Notes under the pieces: generated by a model
What the model saw: only the letters and a program-made list of their open reading frames with translations
Told to the model about the DNA's origin: nothing
Database searches by the model: none
Part shown: positions 1-8,403 of the stretch, piece by piece
How positions within the stretch are numbered: the first letter of the stretch is position 1
How the letters are laid out: every line of letters begins with the position of its first letter
Translations under genes and position numbers: made by a program
Assembly: GCF_905220975.1 (NCBI RefSeq)
Contig: NZ_CAJNBK010000013.1
Coordinates: 1-64,000 of the forward strand
Source: Paraburkholderia haematera
GTDB lineage: Bacteria; Pseudomonadota; Gammaproteobacteria; Burkholderiales; Burkholderiaceae
Direction of reading: 5' to 3'
DNA length: 64,000 nucleotides

Positions 1-415
1 GCGTGACGTCCGACACCCCATAGACGCGCGCGCGCACGGCGCCGCCCGTCAGCGCGCCGAAGCCTGTCGCATTGCCGAGCGCGGAGCCCGCGGTCGAGCC
101 GATCCACAGCGCCGCGCGCGGCACCGTGGCGCCGAGGTAGCGCAAGCCGACCGCGTCGCGGCCGACCAGCGCGATGTAGCTAAGCGCGGTCGCGCCGAGC
201 GCGCCGGCCCACTCGCCCGCTGTCAGGTGACGCAGCTGGCGCATGATCGAGCGATAGTCGACCGCTTGCGAGAGATGTTGCAGGACGACCAGCAGCAGCC
301 CGCAAATGACGAGTGCGAGCACGGGCGAGAGGATGCTCCGTTTGCCAAGCGTCTTCGATACACGGTCGAACATCGCGCCTAGCTGGTCGAACTTATTGTT
401 ATATCGGTGGAACAT
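1..415 (-). CDS. mprF: MprF-like lysylphosphatidylglycerol flippase/synthetase, 5' part only
   Basis: Reading the minus strand from an ATG at 415 gives an open frame to the window edge, so only about 138 N-terminal residues are visible. It begins MFHRYNNKFDQLGAMFDRV, then has a hydrophobic helix near residues 32-46 and a stretch around residues 60-138 with LGATALSYIALVGRDAVGLR and GSALGNATGFGALTGGAVRAR. The GNATGFGALTGGAVR type of motif is typical of the membrane flippase half of MprF (UPF0104 fold), which moves aminoacylated phosphatidylglycerol to the outer leaflet and gives resistance to cationic peptides. Whether the C-terminal synthetase domain is present cannot be seen. A downstream in-frame ATG at 373 is an alternative start; no strong ribosome binding site precedes either. 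Confidence 0.72.
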   Translation of the reverse strand, partial: MFHRYNNKFDQLGAMFDRVSKTLGKRSILSPVLALVICGLLLVVLQHLSQAVDYRSIMRQLRHLTAGEWAGALGATALSYIALVGRDAVGLRYLGATVPRAALWIGSTAGSALGNATGFGALTGGAVRARVYGVSDVT

Positions 416-885
416 GGTCAATGCGGGCCTTGCGTGGAGCTGTCGCGGTGACGGATCGTCTGCCGCGGCGTCGCCTTACTTCGGCGATTACAAATGGATA
501 ACGGCAAAGTGTTGAAAAGGTTGACAGCGTCAGGCAACTCACCGGGATTTAATCTGGGCCGTCGTTGAAGCGGAATGTGCTTCGCGGCATGGCAGAGCGA
601 GGTGGCCAGGCAATACGCGCCAATAAACGGTCGATATTGCCGATTGGGCTGCCGGGCTGGTGTGGGCCGCTGCGCTCGACAGGGGGCAGGAGTTTAAACG
701 CTTATCGAGTCCGGCGAGACAAAGATTCGAGCTCGCGCCAATATCGCACCGGCAACGCGCGATCGCGCACTGATTTAAAGACTGATTTGCTCCATCAAGA
801 TTTTCGCTTCGCGTGCCGTAATCGAGAGCAATAGCACGGCGCAATGTTGAGCTTTCGTAGCAGGAATGACGGTAATCGAAGGGGA
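416..885. other. Intergenic region, no recognised gene
   Basis: This 470-base stretch lies between the divergent mprF-like gene and the small ORF at 886. Open frames on both strands have no ribosome binding site, no domain and the composition of out-of-frame GC-rich DNA. A TTGACA hexamer occurs at 522-527, but no well-spaced -10 follows it. I see nothing else that can be supported. Confidence 0.5.
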
Positions 886-1023
886 ATGACGATGGCGGAT
901 CAAGATTGGGTGATGGCCGGTGTGTATCTGGTCGGGTTGGTGTCGATTGCACTTCTCATGAGCGCGTTGTCCGCGCGAGCGACCCGAGAGCGGCGGCCGG
1001 TCGTGTCGCGTATCAGGGAGTAA
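886..1023 (+). CDS. Small single-pass membrane protein, 45 aa
   Basis: A 45-residue ORF starting MTMADQDWVMAGVYL with one hydrophobic segment (about residues 10-29) followed by a basic tail (RATRERRPVVSRIRE), which predicts a single transmembrane helix with the C terminus in the cytoplasm. GAAGGGG lies just upstream; its spacing fits the second ATG at 892 better, so the protein may be 43 residues. It has no recognised family. The hydrophobic-then-basic pattern together with a good ribosome binding site argues for a real gene. The thioesterase ORF begins 157 bases downstream on the same strand. Confidence 0.5.
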   Translation: MTMADQDWVMAGVYLVGLVSIALLMSALSARATRERRPVVSRIRE

Positions 1024-1179
1024 TGCACGGGCAATCCGGGCCTCACTGTGAACGGCACGGGCGCAGCGCGTGCCAGCGAACCAGAGGCGGCCCTCCAGCG
1101 CCCTGAAGCGGTTTGGTGCTTTAATCGGGAACGATGCATCGATTCCGAAGCACGCTTCCCTCAGGACTGGAGACACGGA

Positions 1180-1722
1180 TTGACGAACGAAAATCAACTC
1201 GAACGCTGGCTCGCACGCGAGCAGGAAGTATTGGCGGCGATTCACGCCGGACCGGGCCCCGGTGTCGCAAGCCCCGAACAGGCGGCGGGCAAGACCGGCC
1301 TGGAATTCATGCAGGCGATGATGAACGGGGAACTACCGTACGCCGCGATCGCGCGCACACTCGACTTTATGATCGTGGAAGCCAGTGCGGGGCACGCGGT
1401 GTTTCAGGGCACCCCGCTCGCGCAGCACCTGAATCCGCTAGGCACCGTGCACGGCGGCTGGATCGCCACCTTGCTCGATTCCGCGCTAGGCTGTTCGGTG
1501 CACACAATGATGCCGCCGGGCCGCGGCTACACCACCGCCGAGCTGAGCGTGAACTACGTGAAAGCCGTCACGCCGCGCGTGCAGCGCGTGCGCGCCGAAG
1601 GCAAAGTGATTCATTGCGGGCGGCAACTGGCGACGGCGGAAGCTCGCCTGGTCGGCCCCGACGGCACGCTCTACGCGCATGCCACAACAACCTGTCTGGT
1701 GTTCGAGATTCCGGGCCGGTAA
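1180..1722 (+). CDS. PaaI-family hotdog-fold acyl-CoA thioesterase
   Basis: A 180-residue hotdog protein expected to hydrolyse acyl- or aryl-CoA thioesters in the cytoplasm. The diagnostic core is HLNPLGTVHGGWIATLLDSA, in which the HGG turn and the following helix with an acidic residue form the PaaI/YdiI active site; it is followed by the central strands (YTTAELSVNYVKAV, RVRAEGKVIHCGRQLATAEA). I chose TTG at 1180 because TGGAG lies 8 bases upstream and because this gives the usual family length; the frame is open further 5' to 1048, where an ATG would add 44 residues of non-hotdog character. The acyl substrate cannot be told from sequence. Confidence 0.78.
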   Translation: MTNENQLERWLAREQEVLAAIHAGPGPGVASPEQAAGKTGLEFMQAMMNGELPYAAIARTLDFMIVEASAGHAVFQGTPLAQHLNPLGTVHGGWIATLLDSALGCSVHTMMPPGRGYTTAELSVNYVKAVTPRVQRVRAEGKVIHCGRQLATAEARLVGPDGTLYAHATTTCLVFEIPGR

Positions 1723-1757
1723 CGATCGATACCGTTGCTTGCCCGAACGCGTTGCGC

Positions 1758-1910
1758 TTACTGCGGGCGGCGATGCGCTTCGGCAAGCACGGCGCAGTTT
1801 TGCAGATGCAGGTTGAGCGCATGCAGCGCCAGTGCGCGGAGCTTGCTCAGCCACGTGGTGTTAGCGGCGGGTGCGGTGCGGACGGTAGCGGCGTTGGAAG
1901 CAGTGTTCAT
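1758..1910 (-). CDS. Small protein, 50 aa, unknown function
   Basis: A 50-residue ORF, MNTASNAATVRTAPAANTTW at the N terminus and a Leu/His-rich second half (SKLRALALHALNLHLQNCAVLAEAHRRPQ) that could form one amphipathic helix. CAGGAG is ideally spaced before the ATG at 1910. The promoter region contains the motif described at 1927-1950, which recurs before another small gene at 59653. It converges with the thioesterase. No family is recognised. Confidence 0.6.
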   Translation of the reverse strand: MNTASNAATVRTAPAANTTWLSKLRALALHALNLHLQNCAVLAEAHRRPQ

Positions 1911-1926
1911 GGCGGACTCCTGTATA

Positions 1927-1950
1927 GGGTTTATACCTAGGCAATAACCC
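1927..1950 (-). promoter_or_regulatory. TAGGTATAAACCC promoter/operator motif
   Basis: On the minus strand this reads GGGTTATTGCC followed by TAGGTATAAACCC, an imperfect dyad with GGGTT and AACCC ends, 17 bases before the start codon of the 50-aa gene. The 14-mer TAGGTATAAACCCT is also present at 59598-59611 before another small gene. It may be a -10-like element with a very short leader or a repressor site; I cannot decide which. Confidence 0.45.
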
Positions 1951-2144
1951 GATTATAGCCCTCTCGTGCCGCACCGCAACAAATATCAATAAAGTCACGG
2001 TGCGGTGTGCCACGGTCACATCCGCGATCCGCGCGATCTCGAAAAGGGGCGGCATCCGGCGGTGCGCTATTAACCATCCGCACCGTACAGGTGCAATAAT
2101 GTCCCCTTTGCCTGCGACCATCCGCCGCGGACCGCCCGTCCCTC

Positions 2145-3542
2145 ATGACCGTCGCCGAGAAAGCCCTGATTGCGCCCCTTATCGTCGCATGCGCGATGTT
2201 CATGGAAAGCGTCGATGCGAACGTGATCGTCACCGCCTTGCCTGCCATGGCGCGCGACTTCGGGCGCGATCCGGTCACGCTGAAAATTGCGGTAACGAGC
2301 TACGTTCTGGGTCTCGGCGTCTTTATTCCGGTATGCGGCTGGCTCGCGGACCGATTCGGCGCGCGCACCATTTTCCGCACCGCGATCGGCATCTTCGTCA
2401 CCGGCTCGCTCCTGTGCGCCGCGTCGAACTCGCTGGCCACCTTCACTCTCGCCCGATTCGTGCAAGGTGTTGGCGGCGCGATGATGGTGCCGGTCGGGCG
2501 GATCATCATCTTCCGTGTGGTCCATAAGTCCGACTTCATCCGCGCGATGAACTATCTGAGCGTCCCCGCGCTGCTCGGACCGGCCGCCGGGCCGCTGCTC
2601 GGCGGCTTCATCACCACCTATCTGCACTGGCGTCTGATCTTCTTCATCAACGTGCCGATCGGTATTCTCGGTATCTATCTGACCAACCGGCATATCGCCA
2701 ACACACGCGAACCCGATCCCGGGCCGCTCGACTGGATCGGTTTTTTTCTGTCGGCAGCCGGCGCGGTGCTGCTTCTGCTCGGACTGTCGCTAGTGGGCGG
2801 CGAACTCATGTCGAATCAGGACGCGTTCGGCATGTGCGCGAGCGGCGCCGTTCTGCTCGTGGGCTATGTCGCATACGCTCAGCGCGTCAAACTTCCGCTG
2901 CTCGATCTGCGCTTCTTCAAGGTGCCGACGTTCCAGGCGAGCGTGCTCGGCGGATCGCTGTTTCGCATCGGCCTCGGCGCGCTGCCCTTTCTGCTGCCGC
3001 TGATGCTGCAGGAAGGACACGGCATGAGCGCGTTCGAGTCCGGCCTGATCACCTGCGCCTCCGCGTTCGGCGGCATGTTCATGCGCACGTTCGCCTCCCG
3101 CGTGCTGCATCGCTTCGGTTTCCGTTCGGTGCTGGTGGTGAACGCGGCGCTCTCAGGGATATCAATCGCCGCATGCGGACTGTTTTTTCCGGGCACGCCG
3201 ACCTGGATCATCTGGTTCGTTGTGTTGCTCGGCGGCTTCTTCCCCGCGCTGCAATTCACGAGTCTCAACTCGCTCACTTATGCGGAAATCGCCAGCCGCG
3301 ACGTGGGGCGCGCGACGAGTCTCGGCAGCGTCGTGCAACAGATGTCGCTCGGTCTCGGCGTGACGGTGGGCGGTATCGTGCTGCAGATTTCGCGCGTGCT
3401 GCATGGGCATCCGAGCATCGCGTGGTCGGATTTCTGGCCCGCGTTTCTGGTGGTGGGCTTGTGCTCGTTCGCGTCGATTCCGGTCACGCTGCGCATGCCG
3501 CATCGCGCCGGTGAAGACATCTCGCGAGGCGGTCGAGGGTAA
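2145..3542 (+). CDS. MFS transporter, DHA2 (EmrB/QacA-like) drug:H+ antiporter family
   Basis: A 465-residue inner-membrane protein with a regular pattern of hydrophobic helices. The first helix carries MFMESVDANVIVTALPAMAR, the DHA2 equivalent of the LDxTVVNVALP motif C-like signature; GWLADRFGARTIF is the MFS motif A loop between helices 2 and 3; RFVQGVGGAMMVPVGR and GPLLGGFITTYLHWRLIFFI follow as in EmrB/MdtD. It should export hydrophobic drugs or metabolites using the proton gradient. Its length is close to the second such pump in this window (12021-13427), a paralogue. The ATG at 2145 has a poor ribosome binding site; ATG at 2196 would truncate helix 1. Confidence 0.85.
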   Translation: MTVAEKALIAPLIVACAMFMESVDANVIVTALPAMARDFGRDPVTLKIAVTSYVLGLGVFIPVCGWLADRFGARTIFRTAIGIFVTGSLLCAASNSLATFTLARFVQGVGGAMMVPVGRIIIFRVVHKSDFIRAMNYLSVPALLGPAAGPLLGGFITTYLHWRLIFFINVPIGILGIYLTNRHIANTREPDPGPLDWIGFFLSAAGAVLLLLGLSLVGGELMSNQDAFGMCASGAVLLVGYVAYAQRVKLPLLDLRFFKVPTFQASVLGGSLFRIGLGALPFLLPLMLQEGHGMSAFESGLITCASAFGGMFMRTFASRVLHRFGFRSVLVVNAALSGISIAACGLFFPGTPTWIIWFVVLLGGFFPALQFTSLNSLTYAEIASRDVGRATSLGSVVQQMSLGLGVTVGGIVLQISRVLHGHPSIAWSDFWPAFLVVGLCSFASIPVTLRMPHRAGEDISRGGRG

Positions 3543-3577
3543 AGACCAGCCTTCTCAGGCCTTCTTACCGAACAGGC

Positions 3578-4630
3578 TCACCCCGCCGCCGCGCCGATCT
3601 TTTCCGCCAGCTTCGCGTCGTAACTGGAATGGACATGCACCCGCTTCTTCTCCGGATAGGCGTAGGCGTACGCCTTGCGCAGCGCTAACGAGGCCTCGTG
3701 AAAGCCGGACAGAATCAGCTTCTGCTTGTTCGGATAGTTGGCGATGTCGCCGACCGCGAAAATGCCGGGCCGCGAGCTTTCGTAGTTGGACGTATCCACA
3801 TCGACGCGGCCGCCGTGGATCGACAGATTCCACTGCGCGATCGGCCCAAGATCGGCGACCAACCCGTACAGCACGACGAGGTGCTCGGTGTCGAGCTGTG
3901 TTTCGCCTTCGATCTGCCGCAGCGCGATCGATTTCAACGCATCGCCCTCGACGTTGAGCCCCGAAATCGCGCCCACGACAAAATCCATCTCCTCTGCCTC
4001 GACCGCGCGCCGCATCGACTCGACGCTCGAATTCGTCGCGCTGAAGCCGTTGCGACGGTGCACCAGCGTCACGCGCCGCGCGACCTTACGCAATGCCAGC
4101 GCCCAGTCGAGTGCGGAATCGCCACCACCGGCCACCACCACCGTCTTGCCGGCGAAATCGGCGAGACGCTGCACGCTGTAGTGCACGTGACGCGACTCCA
4201 GCGGCACGGCTTCGGCAAGCGTGAGTTTCTGCGGGACGAATGCGCCATTGCCCGCGGCAAGCAGAATGGCCGCCACGTCGAAGATGAGGCCGCGGTCGGT
4301 ACGCACGGTCCAGCGCCCATCGTCGCGCTGCTCGACCGACTCAACCCGTTGCTCGAGATGAATCGGCACATCGAACGGCTTGCATTGCACCAGCAAACGC
4401 TCGACCAGTTCGCGCGCGGTACATGACGGAATGGCGGGAATGTCGTAGATCGGCTTGTCCGGATAGAGCTCCGTGCATTGGCCGCCGATCTCGTCGAGCG
4501 CATCGACGATCTGGCACGACAGGCCGATCACACCCGCTTCGAAAGCGGCAAAGAGGCCTACGGGGCCGGCGCCGACGATCAGGACATCGGAGCGAATCGG
4601 TTGCGGAAGAGAGTCTGCGGCGGGCGTCAT
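3578..4630 (-). CDS. Ferredoxin/flavodoxin--NADP+ reductase, thioredoxin-reductase-like type
   Basis: A 350-residue two-dinucleotide-domain flavoprotein. The FAD-binding motif is DVLIVGAGPVGLFAAFEAG near residue 15-33, followed by the EIGGQCTELYPDKPIYDIP segment typical of TrxR-like FNRs; the NAD(P) motif VVVAGGGDSALDWALAL is central, and GDIANYPNKQKLILSGFHEA near the C terminus closes over FAD. The CxxC redox pair of true thioredoxin reductases is absent, which supports the ferredoxin-NADP reductase (FNR type 2) assignment. It transfers electrons between NADPH and ferredoxin or flavodoxin. It is convergent with the pump gene upstream (35 bases apart). Confidence 0.88.
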   Translation of the reverse strand: MTPAADSLPQPIRSDVLIVGAGPVGLFAAFEAGVIGLSCQIVDALDEIGGQCTELYPDKPIYDIPAIPSCTARELVERLLVQCKPFDVPIHLEQRVESVEQRDDGRWTVRTDRGLIFDVAAILLAAGNGAFVPQKLTLAEAVPLESRHVHYSVQRLADFAGKTVVVAGGGDSALDWALALRKVARRVTLVHRRNGFSATNSSVESMRRAVEAEEMDFVVGAISGLNVEGDALKSIALRQIEGETQLDTEHLVVLYGLVADLGPIAQWNLSIHGGRVDVDTSNYESSRPGIFAVGDIANYPNKQKLILSGFHEASLALRKAYAYAYPEKKRVHVHSSYDAKLAEKIGAAAG

Positions 4631-4806
4631 TCGGGATCTCGTCGAGTAGGTCGATGATCCACCATACAGAATCGCCGGAAGCCCGGCAACGATGCCATTA
4701 CAGGCGGTAAGGACGCTTGGGTGGCGGACGTCCTCCTGAATCGAGGCACTTGCCCTTGTGTTGCATGAGCATGTGCCTGGCGCTCCTAAGCGCTGATTGG
4801 CGACAT

Positions 4807-4985
4807 TCAGCCCGCAATGCGCGGCGACTGTGTCGATGAATCGATCGAATGCGAACCGGCGCGCACCCTGGTGACGGTCGCGCCCAGCTTGTCCTGCATG
4901 GACGCAACGTGCGCCAGCTGATGAACGCTACCGTCAGACCCACCAGAATGCTGCCGATACACGCAACCGGTGGCCAACGACGGCT
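4807..4985 (-). pseudogene. Decayed methyl-accepting chemotaxis protein fragment
   Basis: On the minus strand one frame reads a membrane helix, SILVGLTVAFISWRTLRP, like the second transmembrane segment of a Tar-type receptor. A second frame then reads SMQDKLGATVTRVRAGSHSI, like the residues just after a HAMP domain (compare [20 protein letters not shown] in the intact receptor at 27267-29063), and ends at a stop at 4807. The HAMP domain between them and everything else is missing, so this looks like a deleted, frameshifted relic. The rest of the 486-base gap between the reductase and the porin (4631-5116) shows only an AT-rich stretch (4990-5040), probably the porin promoter. Confidence 0.4.
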
Positions 4986-5116
4986 TGATTGAATAGATTA
5001 AATTTATAGAACCATAAAAAAACAACATTATTTTTATAGACGACGGCTTCGTATAGTCGAGCCCAGTTCGAATGCGCCCTCTGCCCGGCGCCCTCCTTTC
5101 CCGCTACTGGACCACG

Positions 5117-6226
5117 ATGAAACTACTCAAGTTCGCCCCTCTCGCGATCGCCGGCGCGCTCTCCGGCGCCGCCCATGCGCAAAGCAGCGTGACACTGTAT
5201 GGCCTGATTTCGGCGGGCATCGGCTACGCGACGAATCAGGGCGGCAAGAACGCGTGGCAGGCACTCTCGGGGACCAACCAGAATCCGCGCTGGGGTCTGA
5301 AGGGCGTCGAAGATCTGGGCGGCGGCACGAGCGCGATCTTCCAGCTGGAAAACGGCTTTAACGTGATGACCGGCACGGCGTCGCAAAACGGCCGGGAATT
5401 CGGCCGGCAGGCTTACGTCGGGCTCGCCAGCAAGACATTCGGTACGCTGACCTTCGGCCGTCAATACGACACCGTGCATGACTATGTCGGCCCGGTGATT
5501 ATCGCGAGCAACGGCGTGAACATCGGCGACAACGACAACGGCTATAACGACATCCGCGTGCAAAATGCGGTGAAGTACGTGACACCCGACTATCGCGGCC
5601 TGAAGGCCACTGCCGAATACGGTTTCAGCAACGCCACCGGTTTCGCCAACAACAATGCGTACAGCTTCGGCGCCGGCTACGAGAACGGCCCGCTGAAGTG
5701 GAGCGTGGTCTACGCGCAGTACAACCACCCGTTCAGCGCGACCAATCCTGACGGTGCGATTTCGAATGACTACGCGTCGTCGCTGCTGATCTTCGCGAAG
5801 AGCGCGCTGCATCCGGCCGCGTATGCGAGCAAGCAGCGCATCTTCGGCACGGGCGGCTTCTATACGGTCGGTCCCGCGCAATTTGCAGCGCTTTTCACCG
5901 ATGTCCACTACGATTATCTCGACGGTTCACATCTGCATTTGCAAAACTACAACCTGAACCTGAACTACCACGTGAGCCCCGCGTTCATTCTCGGCGCAGC
6001 GTATGCCTTCACTGACGGCAAATACGATGTGATCAACACGAGCCCCAAATGGCATCAGGTCAATCTGCAAGCCGACTATTACCTCTCGAAACGCACCGAC
6101 GTCGCGCTGACGGTGGTCGCGCAACAAGCCGCCGGCGACGCGCAACACGCGCAGATTTTTGCCTACGCTCAATCCACCGGCATACGTCAGATGATCGCGA
6201 CGGTCGGCATGCGTCACGTGTTCTGA
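5117..6226 (+). CDS. General porin, OmpC-like Gram-negative type
   Basis: A 369-residue outer-membrane trimeric porin. The start at 5117 gives a clean signal peptide (MKLLKFAPLAIAGALSGAAHA, cleavage before QSSVTLYG). SSVTLYGLISAGIGYATN is the standard first strand of Burkholderiales porins, GLKGVEDLGGGTSAIFQLEN and GREFGRQAYVGL are the conserved next strands with the constriction loop, and the protein ends in the Phe-terminated strand GMRHVF, the outer-membrane sorting signal. It lies 2 bases before the nucleoside hydrolase gene, so the two are probably cotranscribed and the porin may admit nucleosides, which is an inference from position. Confidence 0.9.
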   Translation: MKLLKFAPLAIAGALSGAAHAQSSVTLYGLISAGIGYATNQGGKNAWQALSGTNQNPRWGLKGVEDLGGGTSAIFQLENGFNVMTGTASQNGREFGRQAYVGLASKTFGTLTFGRQYDTVHDYVGPVIIASNGVNIGDNDNGYNDIRVQNAVKYVTPDYRGLKATAEYGFSNATGFANNNAYSFGAGYENGPLKWSVVYAQYNHPFSATNPDGAISNDYASSLLIFAKSALHPAAYASKQRIFGTGGFYTVGPAQFAALFTDVHYDYLDGSHLHLQNYNLNLNYHVSPAFILGAAYAFTDGKYDVINTSPKWHQVNLQADYYLSKRTDVALTVVAQQAAGDAQHAQIFAYAQSTGIRQMIATVGMRHVF

Positions 6227-6228
6227 CG

Positions 6229-7350
6229 ATGATGAACGCCTTCGATCCAACGCAAGACCGGCGCGCGTTCTTGCGCACGGCCATGGGACTCGCTGCGGGG
6301 GCATCGGCATGGCCGATGCTTGCAAGCGCGGCTTCAGGTGGTGCGGACACCGCTAACGCGGCAAGTGGCACGTCCTCTGCGGCCGCCATCGAAGCGAAAA
6401 ACGGCGCGCGCCGCAACGTGATTATCGATTGTGATCCCGGTCAGGACGACGCGATTGCCATCCTGTTCGCCCTCGGTGCGAGCGACCGGCTCGACGTGCG
6501 CGCGATCACGACGGTTGCGGGCAACGTGCCGCTCGCTCTCACCGAACGCAACGCCCGCATCGTGCGCGACTGGGCCGGGCGTACGCAATCGCTGCCGGTG
6601 TATGCGGGCTGCCCGCGCCCGCTCACGCGCGAACTGATCACCGCCGCCAACGTGCACGGCAAGACCGGCCTCGAAGGCGTGCCGCTGCATGAACCGCTCG
6701 CGCCTCTCGCGCCGCAGCACGCGGTTGCTTTTCTGATCGACACGTTGCGCGCGGCGGCGCCGCATAGCGTGACGCTGTGCGCGCTCGGGCCGCTGACTAA
6801 CCTCGCCACCGCGTTCACCGAAGCCCCGGAGATCCGCGACGGCATCCGCGAAATCGTGCTGATGGGTGGCGCCTTCTTTGAACGCGGCAACATCACGCCC
6901 GCGGCCGAATTCAATATCTACGTCGACCCTCAAGCCGCACAGGTCGTGTTTGCCAGCGGTGTACCGATCGTCGTGCTGCCGCGCGACGTCGCCGTGAAAG
7001 CGATGATCACACCGGCACGGATCGCGCCGATTCGCGCGCTCCGCAATCGCTGCGGCACGATGGCCGCCGACATCATGGCTGCGGAAGTCGCTTATCAGAA
7101 GGGACGCAAGGGTGTCGAAGAAGCCCCCATGTACGACCCCTGCGCGACCGGCTACCTGATCGAGCCGTCCCTGTTCAAAGGACGCGAGGTCAACGTGATG
7201 ATCGAGACGATCGGCGAATGGACGCTCGGTGAAACCGTGGTGGACTGGAGCGGACACAGCGGCCGTAAGCCGAACGCGACCTGGATCGCCGAAGTCGACG
7301 CGGACGGTTTTTATGCCGCCTTGCGCGCCCGGCTCGCTACGCTGCCGTGA
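6229..7350 (+). CDS. Tat-exported nucleoside hydrolase (IUNH family)
   Basis: A 373-residue enzyme that cleaves the N-glycosidic bond of ribonucleosides into base and ribose. VIIDCDPGQDDAIAILFALG is the calcium-binding DxDPGxDDA signature; LCALGPLTNLATAF, EIVLMGGAF and AEFNIYVDPQAAQVVF are the conserved core; YDPCA near residue 306 supplies the late metal or ribose ligand. The N terminus (DRRAFLRTAMGLAAGASAWP) is a twin-arginine signal, so the enzyme should act in the periplasm, unlike most bacterial IUNHs. The ATG at 6229 (or 6232) follows the porin stop by 2 bases. With the LysR gene, purine permease and adenosine deaminase downstream it forms a purine scavenging block. Confidence 0.88.
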   Translation: MMNAFDPTQDRRAFLRTAMGLAAGASAWPMLASAASGGADTANAASGTSSAAAIEAKNGARRNVIIDCDPGQDDAIAILFALGASDRLDVRAITTVAGNVPLALTERNARIVRDWAGRTQSLPVYAGCPRPLTRELITAANVHGKTGLEGVPLHEPLAPLAPQHAVAFLIDTLRAAAPHSVTLCALGPLTNLATAFTEAPEIRDGIREIVLMGGAFFERGNITPAAEFNIYVDPQAAQVVFASGVPIVVLPRDVAVKAMITPARIAPIRALRNRCGTMAADIMAAEVAYQKGRKGVEEAPMYDPCATGYLIEPSLFKGREVNVMIETIGEWTLGETVVDWSGHSGRKPNATWIAEVDADGFYAALRARLATLP

Positions 7351-7412
7351 GCCGGCACATCCGTGCACCCCTGAAAGGGTCGATAACGATCATGGATACA
7401 ACGCACGTTGCG

Positions 7413-8339
7413 TCAGATATGCGCGGCGATCCATTCGCGGCAAGCTCGCACATGCGGGCCGCGGTCCTCGCCGGCAAGCGAAATCAGTGCGATCGAACGG
7501 GTGACGCGCGGCTTGTCGAGGCGCAACGCGACGAGTTCCGTGTCGTGCAGATGCATGGTGTAGAGACTGGGCAGCACCGCAATCGCCAGACGGTTGCGTA
7601 CCAGTTCGTACAGCGGTTCCGTGTACTCGACGCGGTAGGCGACCGTCAGTTGCAGACCTTCGGCCCCGCCGGTGCGCTGCAGCGCGTCGCTGACGCTGCC
7701 GCGCACGAACACCGCCAGATCTCGGCCCACCAGCTTTGCCCACGCAAGGCTCTTCTTCTGCGCGAGCGGATCGTCGCGCCGCACCACCACCACGATCTGA
7801 TCCTCGAACAGATCCTGGTAGCGCAGCGCGGCTTCGCCGTCATTGTCCGCTGCGGTTGCATCGGGCTCATGCACACCGACGCCGAAATCGGCCGCGCCCT
7901 GGCGCACGGCATCGATCAAGGCGGTGTTCGGCATGTCGTTCAGCGTGAAGCGCAGCGACGGTTGCTGTGCGCGCAACGAGGCGAGCGCGGGCAACAGGCG
8001 CGCCGCAGCCGACGGAATCAGTCCGATTCGCACCGTCTGCACGCGTTCGGCGAAGGTACTCGCCATATCGTCGAAGGTGCCGCGCGCCTGATTGAGCAGG
8101 CGCTCAGCGAGCGGCAGAACGCTGGCGCCCGCATGCGTGAGCGTCAGCCGATGCGCGGAGCGCGCGAACAGCGGGCCGCCGAGCAGGAACTCGATCTGCC
8201 GGATCGCCGCCGTCAATGCGGGCTGCGTGAGAGCGAGCGACTGCGCGGCCTGCGTGAAGCTGCGCGCATGCGCAAGCGTGACGAAGTACTGGATTTGCCG
8301 CAGCGTGAGCGCGGGCAGCAGGGAGGAACGGTCGGTCAT
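7413..8339 (-). CDS. LysR-family transcriptional regulator
   Basis: A 308-residue LTTR with a winged helix near residues 7-65 (LRQIQYFVTLAHARSFTQAA, LALTQPALTAAIRQIE) and a periplasmic-binding-like effector domain from about residue 90. The ATG at 8339 is preferred over an in-frame TTG 9 bases upstream. It is divergent from the NCS2 permease gene with a 64-base shared promoter region containing a direct repeat of ATGGCGTGGT; by position it is the likely regulator of that permease and perhaps of the nucleoside hydrolase. Effector unknown. Confidence 0.88.
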   Translation of the reverse strand: MTDRSSLLPALTLRQIQYFVTLAHARSFTQAAQSLALTQPALTAAIRQIEFLLGGPLFARSAHRLTLTHAGASVLPLAERLLNQARGTFDDMASTFAERVQTVRIGLIPSAAARLLPALASLRAQQPSLRFTLNDMPNTALIDAVRQGAADFGVGVHEPDATAADNDGEAALRYQDLFEDQIVVVVRRDDPLAQKKSLAWAKLVGRDLAVFVRGSVSDALQRTGGAEGLQLTVAYRVEYTEPLYELVRNRLAIAVLPSLYTMHLHDTELVALRLDKPRVTRSIALISLAGEDRGPHVRACREWIAAHI

Positions 8340-8403
8340 GGAGCGCAATGCATCGACACAATGCGCAGCAGTATAAATGGCGTGGTAATGGCGTGGTTAC
8401 AGG

